Part shown: one piece after another, positions 13,823 to 15,347 of the stretch
Layout: each line of letters starts with the position of its first letter
Position numbering within the stretch: the stretch's first letter is position 1
Assembly (NCBI GenBank): GCA_043808235.1
Contig: JAZDFC010000011.1
Coordinates: 1 to 15,347, forward strand
Length of the DNA stretch: 15,347 nt
Direction: 5' to 3'
Source: JAZDFC01 sp043808235
GTDB taxonomy: Bacteria; Bacteroidota; Ignavibacteria; Ignavibacteriales; Melioribacteraceae
The notes under the pieces: generated by a model
Told to the model about the DNA's origin: nothing
The model's database searches: none
What the model saw: only the letters and a program-made list of their open reading frames with translations
Made by a program: the position numbers and the translations under genes

Positions 13823-15124
13823 ATGACAAAACCAGAAGCTTACATTAAAGATTTAGAAAATTTTGTTGGAAAAGAAGTTACACTTAAAGGCTGGCTCTAT
13901 AATAAAAGATCGAGCGGCAAAGTAAGATTTTTAATTTTACGCGACGGAACGGGACTGTTACAATGTGTTGTATTTAAGGGTAATGTTTCGGCGGAAATTT
14001 TTGAACTCTCGGATTCATTCAACCAGGAAACTTCATTTGAAGTGAGAGGTAGCGTTAAACGAGAGCCGAGAGCTCCAGGCGGTTTCGAACTCGATGTTAC
14101 CGATTTAAAGTTAATTTCACCTTCGCACGATTACCCAATTACGCCGAAAGAGCACGGTATAGAATATTTAATGGATTACCGTCATCTCTGGCTGCGCTCC
14201 AAGCGGCAGGCTGCAATATTACGCGTTCGCCATCGAATAGTAAAAGCGATCCGCGATTTCTTCGACAGCCGGGGTTTCGTTTTAATGGATCCGCCAATCC
14301 TAACACCCAATGCGTGTGAGGGTACATCAACTTTATTCGAGACGCAATATTTTGACCTTGGTAAAGCTTACTTAACCCAATCCGGACAACTTTATGCTGA
14401 AGCAGGCGCAATGGCGCTTGGAAAAGTATATACATTTGGTCCTACTTTTAGAGCTGAAAAATCAAAAACACGCAGGCATTTAACCGAGTTCTGGATGATT
14501 GAACCCGAATGCGCATTCTATGATTTGGATGACGACATGGATCTCGCCGAAGAATTTTTGGAATATGTTGTTCAAACTGTTATAACAGAAAAAGCTGACG
14601 AACTTGCTACACTTGAACGCGATGTTACCAAACTTCAAACCGTAAAGCGACCATTCCCGCGAATTAGTTACGACGAAGCAGTTGAGATTCTAAAAAAGAA
14701 TAGTGTCGAATTCGAATGGGGAAATGATCTGGGCGGCGGCGATGAAACAATAATTTCTTCGCAGTACGATCGTCCCGTTATGGTTCACCGTTATCCCTCC
14801 GAAGTGAAAGCGTTTTATATGAAACGCGATCCGTTGAATCCTAAAGTCGCTTTAGCTGTTGATGTATTAGCGCCTGAAGGATACGGCGAAATTATCGGCG
14901 GAAGCCAGAGAGAAGATGATTTGGATGCTTTGCTATCAAGAATTAAAGAGCACAATCTCCCGCAGCAATACTTCGACTGGTATCTTGATTTGAGAAGATA
15001 CGGATCGGTACCGCATGCAGGATTTGGACTCGGATTGGAAAGAACGGTTGCTTGGATTTGCGGATTGGAACACATCCGGGAGACTATTCCGTTCCCAAGA
15101 ATGATTTATAGGAACACCCCTTAA
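13823..15124 (+). CDS. asnS: Asparaginyl-tRNA synthetase
   Basis: This class IIb aminoacyl-tRNA synthetase of 433 residues charges tRNA-Asn with asparagine. An N-terminal OB-fold anticodon-binding domain spans about 18-100 (VTLKGWLYNKRSSGKVRFL at its start). The catalytic domain follows, with motif 2 at 209-227 (FRAEKSKTRRHLTEFWMIE) and motif 3 at 400-412 (GFGLGLERTVAWI), ending in RETIPFPR. The IPFPR ending and HLTEFWM favour Asn over Asp specificity. The length matches compact bacterial/archaeal AsnRS and is shorter than the roughly 466 residues of E. coli. Its presence suggests direct Asn-tRNA charging. It appears to have its own promoter, and nuoJ follows after 3 nt. Confidence 0.95.
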   Translation: MTKPEAYIKDLENFVGKEVTLKGWLYNKRSSGKVRFLILRDGTGLLQCVVFKGNVSAEIFELSDSFNQETSFEVRGSVKREPRAPGGFELDVTDLKLISPSHDYPITPKEHGIEYLMDYRHLWLRSKRQAAILRVRHRIVKAIRDFFDSRGFVLMDPPILTPNACEGTSTLFETQYFDLGKAYLTQSGQLYAEAGAMALGKVYTFGPTFRAEKSKTRRHLTEFWMIEPECAFYDLDDDMDLAEEFLEYVVQTVITEKADELATLERDVTKLQTVKRPFPRISYDEAVEILKKNSVEFEWGNDLGGGDETIISSQYDRPVMVHRYPSEVKAFYMKRDPLNPKVALAVDVLAPEGYGEIIGGSQREDDLDALLSRIKEHNLPQQYFDWYLDLRRYGSVPHAGFGLGLERTVAWICGLEHIRETIPFPRMIYRNTP

Positions 15125-15127
15125 AAG

Positions 15128-15347
15128 ATGAATATAGAATTAATTTTATTTTTTGTCCTCGCCGTCGTCGCCGCAGTTTCTGCCGTGATGATGATAACGA
15201 GACAAAATGCCGTTATCAGCGCGGTATTTCTAATCCTTAATTTCTTTGCGCTCGCAGGATTATATTTACTGCTTAATGCCCAATTTATTGCTGTTGTGCA
15301 AATTATAGTATATGCCGGTGCGATAATGGTATTATTCCTCTTTGTTT
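15128..15347 (+). CDS. nuoJ: NADH-quinone oxidoreductase subunit J (5' part)
   Basis: This is the first 73 codons of the complex I membrane subunit NuoJ, cut by the window end. Three hydrophobic segments are visible. The third carries the family's hallmark around residues 51-72: AQFIAVVQIIVYAGAIMVLF, the pi-bulge-containing helix next to the proton path. ALAGLYLLLN just before it is equally typical. The subunit lies in the inner membrane arm of the proton-pumping dehydrogenase. The ATG is 3 nt behind the asnS stop (spacer AAG) without a good ribosome site, so translation may be coupled to asnS. In most genomes nuoI precedes nuoJ; here asnS does. Confidence 0.92.
   Translation, partial: MNIELILFFVLAVVAAVSAVMMITRQNAVISAVFLILNFFALAGLYLLLNAQFIAVVQIIVYAGAIMVLFLFV

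Overview
The window reads as chromosomal DNA of an AT-rich, Gram-negative bacterium of the Bacteroidota/Chlorobiota (FCB) group, most probably Ignavibacteria or a close relative. The main clues are a secreted protein with a type IX secretion (T9SS) type A C-terminal sorting domain (NYPNPFN motif), a DUF6090-like membrane protein of the kind common in Bacteroidota, a TAnnTTTG-type promoter element in front of asnS, and few strong Shine-Dalgarno sites. This placement is inference; no rRNA or tRNA marker is present.

Region 1-1052 is a decayed intergenic stretch. It holds the minus-strand remains of an IS1634-type transposase. An N-terminal part (768 down to about 350) is joined, in another frame, to a C-terminal part (about 377 down to 201), so the catalytic middle is missing. 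Just beyond it lies the 3' end of a SnoaL/DUF4440-like gene on the plus strand (908-985) that no longer has a start.

Region 1053-8638 is metabolic and secreted. A large M6-like zinc metalloprotease with a T9SS tail (minus) is divergent from a cystathionine beta-synthase/cysteine synthase-like enzyme (plus), which is followed by a DUF6090-like membrane protein. Convergent to these is a two-gene minus-strand unit: an acyl-CoA carboxyltransferase and a small biotin carrier, without a biotin carboxylase or membrane decarboxylase subunit in view. Divergent from that unit is a PLP enzyme of the cystathionine gamma-lyase/methionine gamma-lyase family, followed by a hairpin. The two PLP enzymes could together handle homocysteine, cysteine and methionine sulfur.

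Region 8743-13734 holds a small unknown secreted protein and then a tightly packed gene train: pgeF, an EamA transporter, folB, folK, a deoxynucleoside kinase, a 73-residue membrane protein and a family 9 glycosyltransferase. The train has overlaps of 1, 4, 8 and 4 nt, one 11-nt gap and one directly abutting pair, so it is probably one operon. It mixes cell-wall quality control, folate synthesis, nucleotide salvage and surface glycan synthesis.

Region 13735-15347 carries asnS behind its own promoter and, 3 nt after its stop, the start of nuoJ (complex I), which runs off the window. No CRISPR array, tRNA, rRNA or evident defence island was seen. No wholly new system stands out. The best leads are the internally deleted IS, the carboxyltransferase's substrate-specificity residue and missing partner, the displaced zinc-site motif in the protease, and nuoJ beginning behind asnS rather than behind nuoI.
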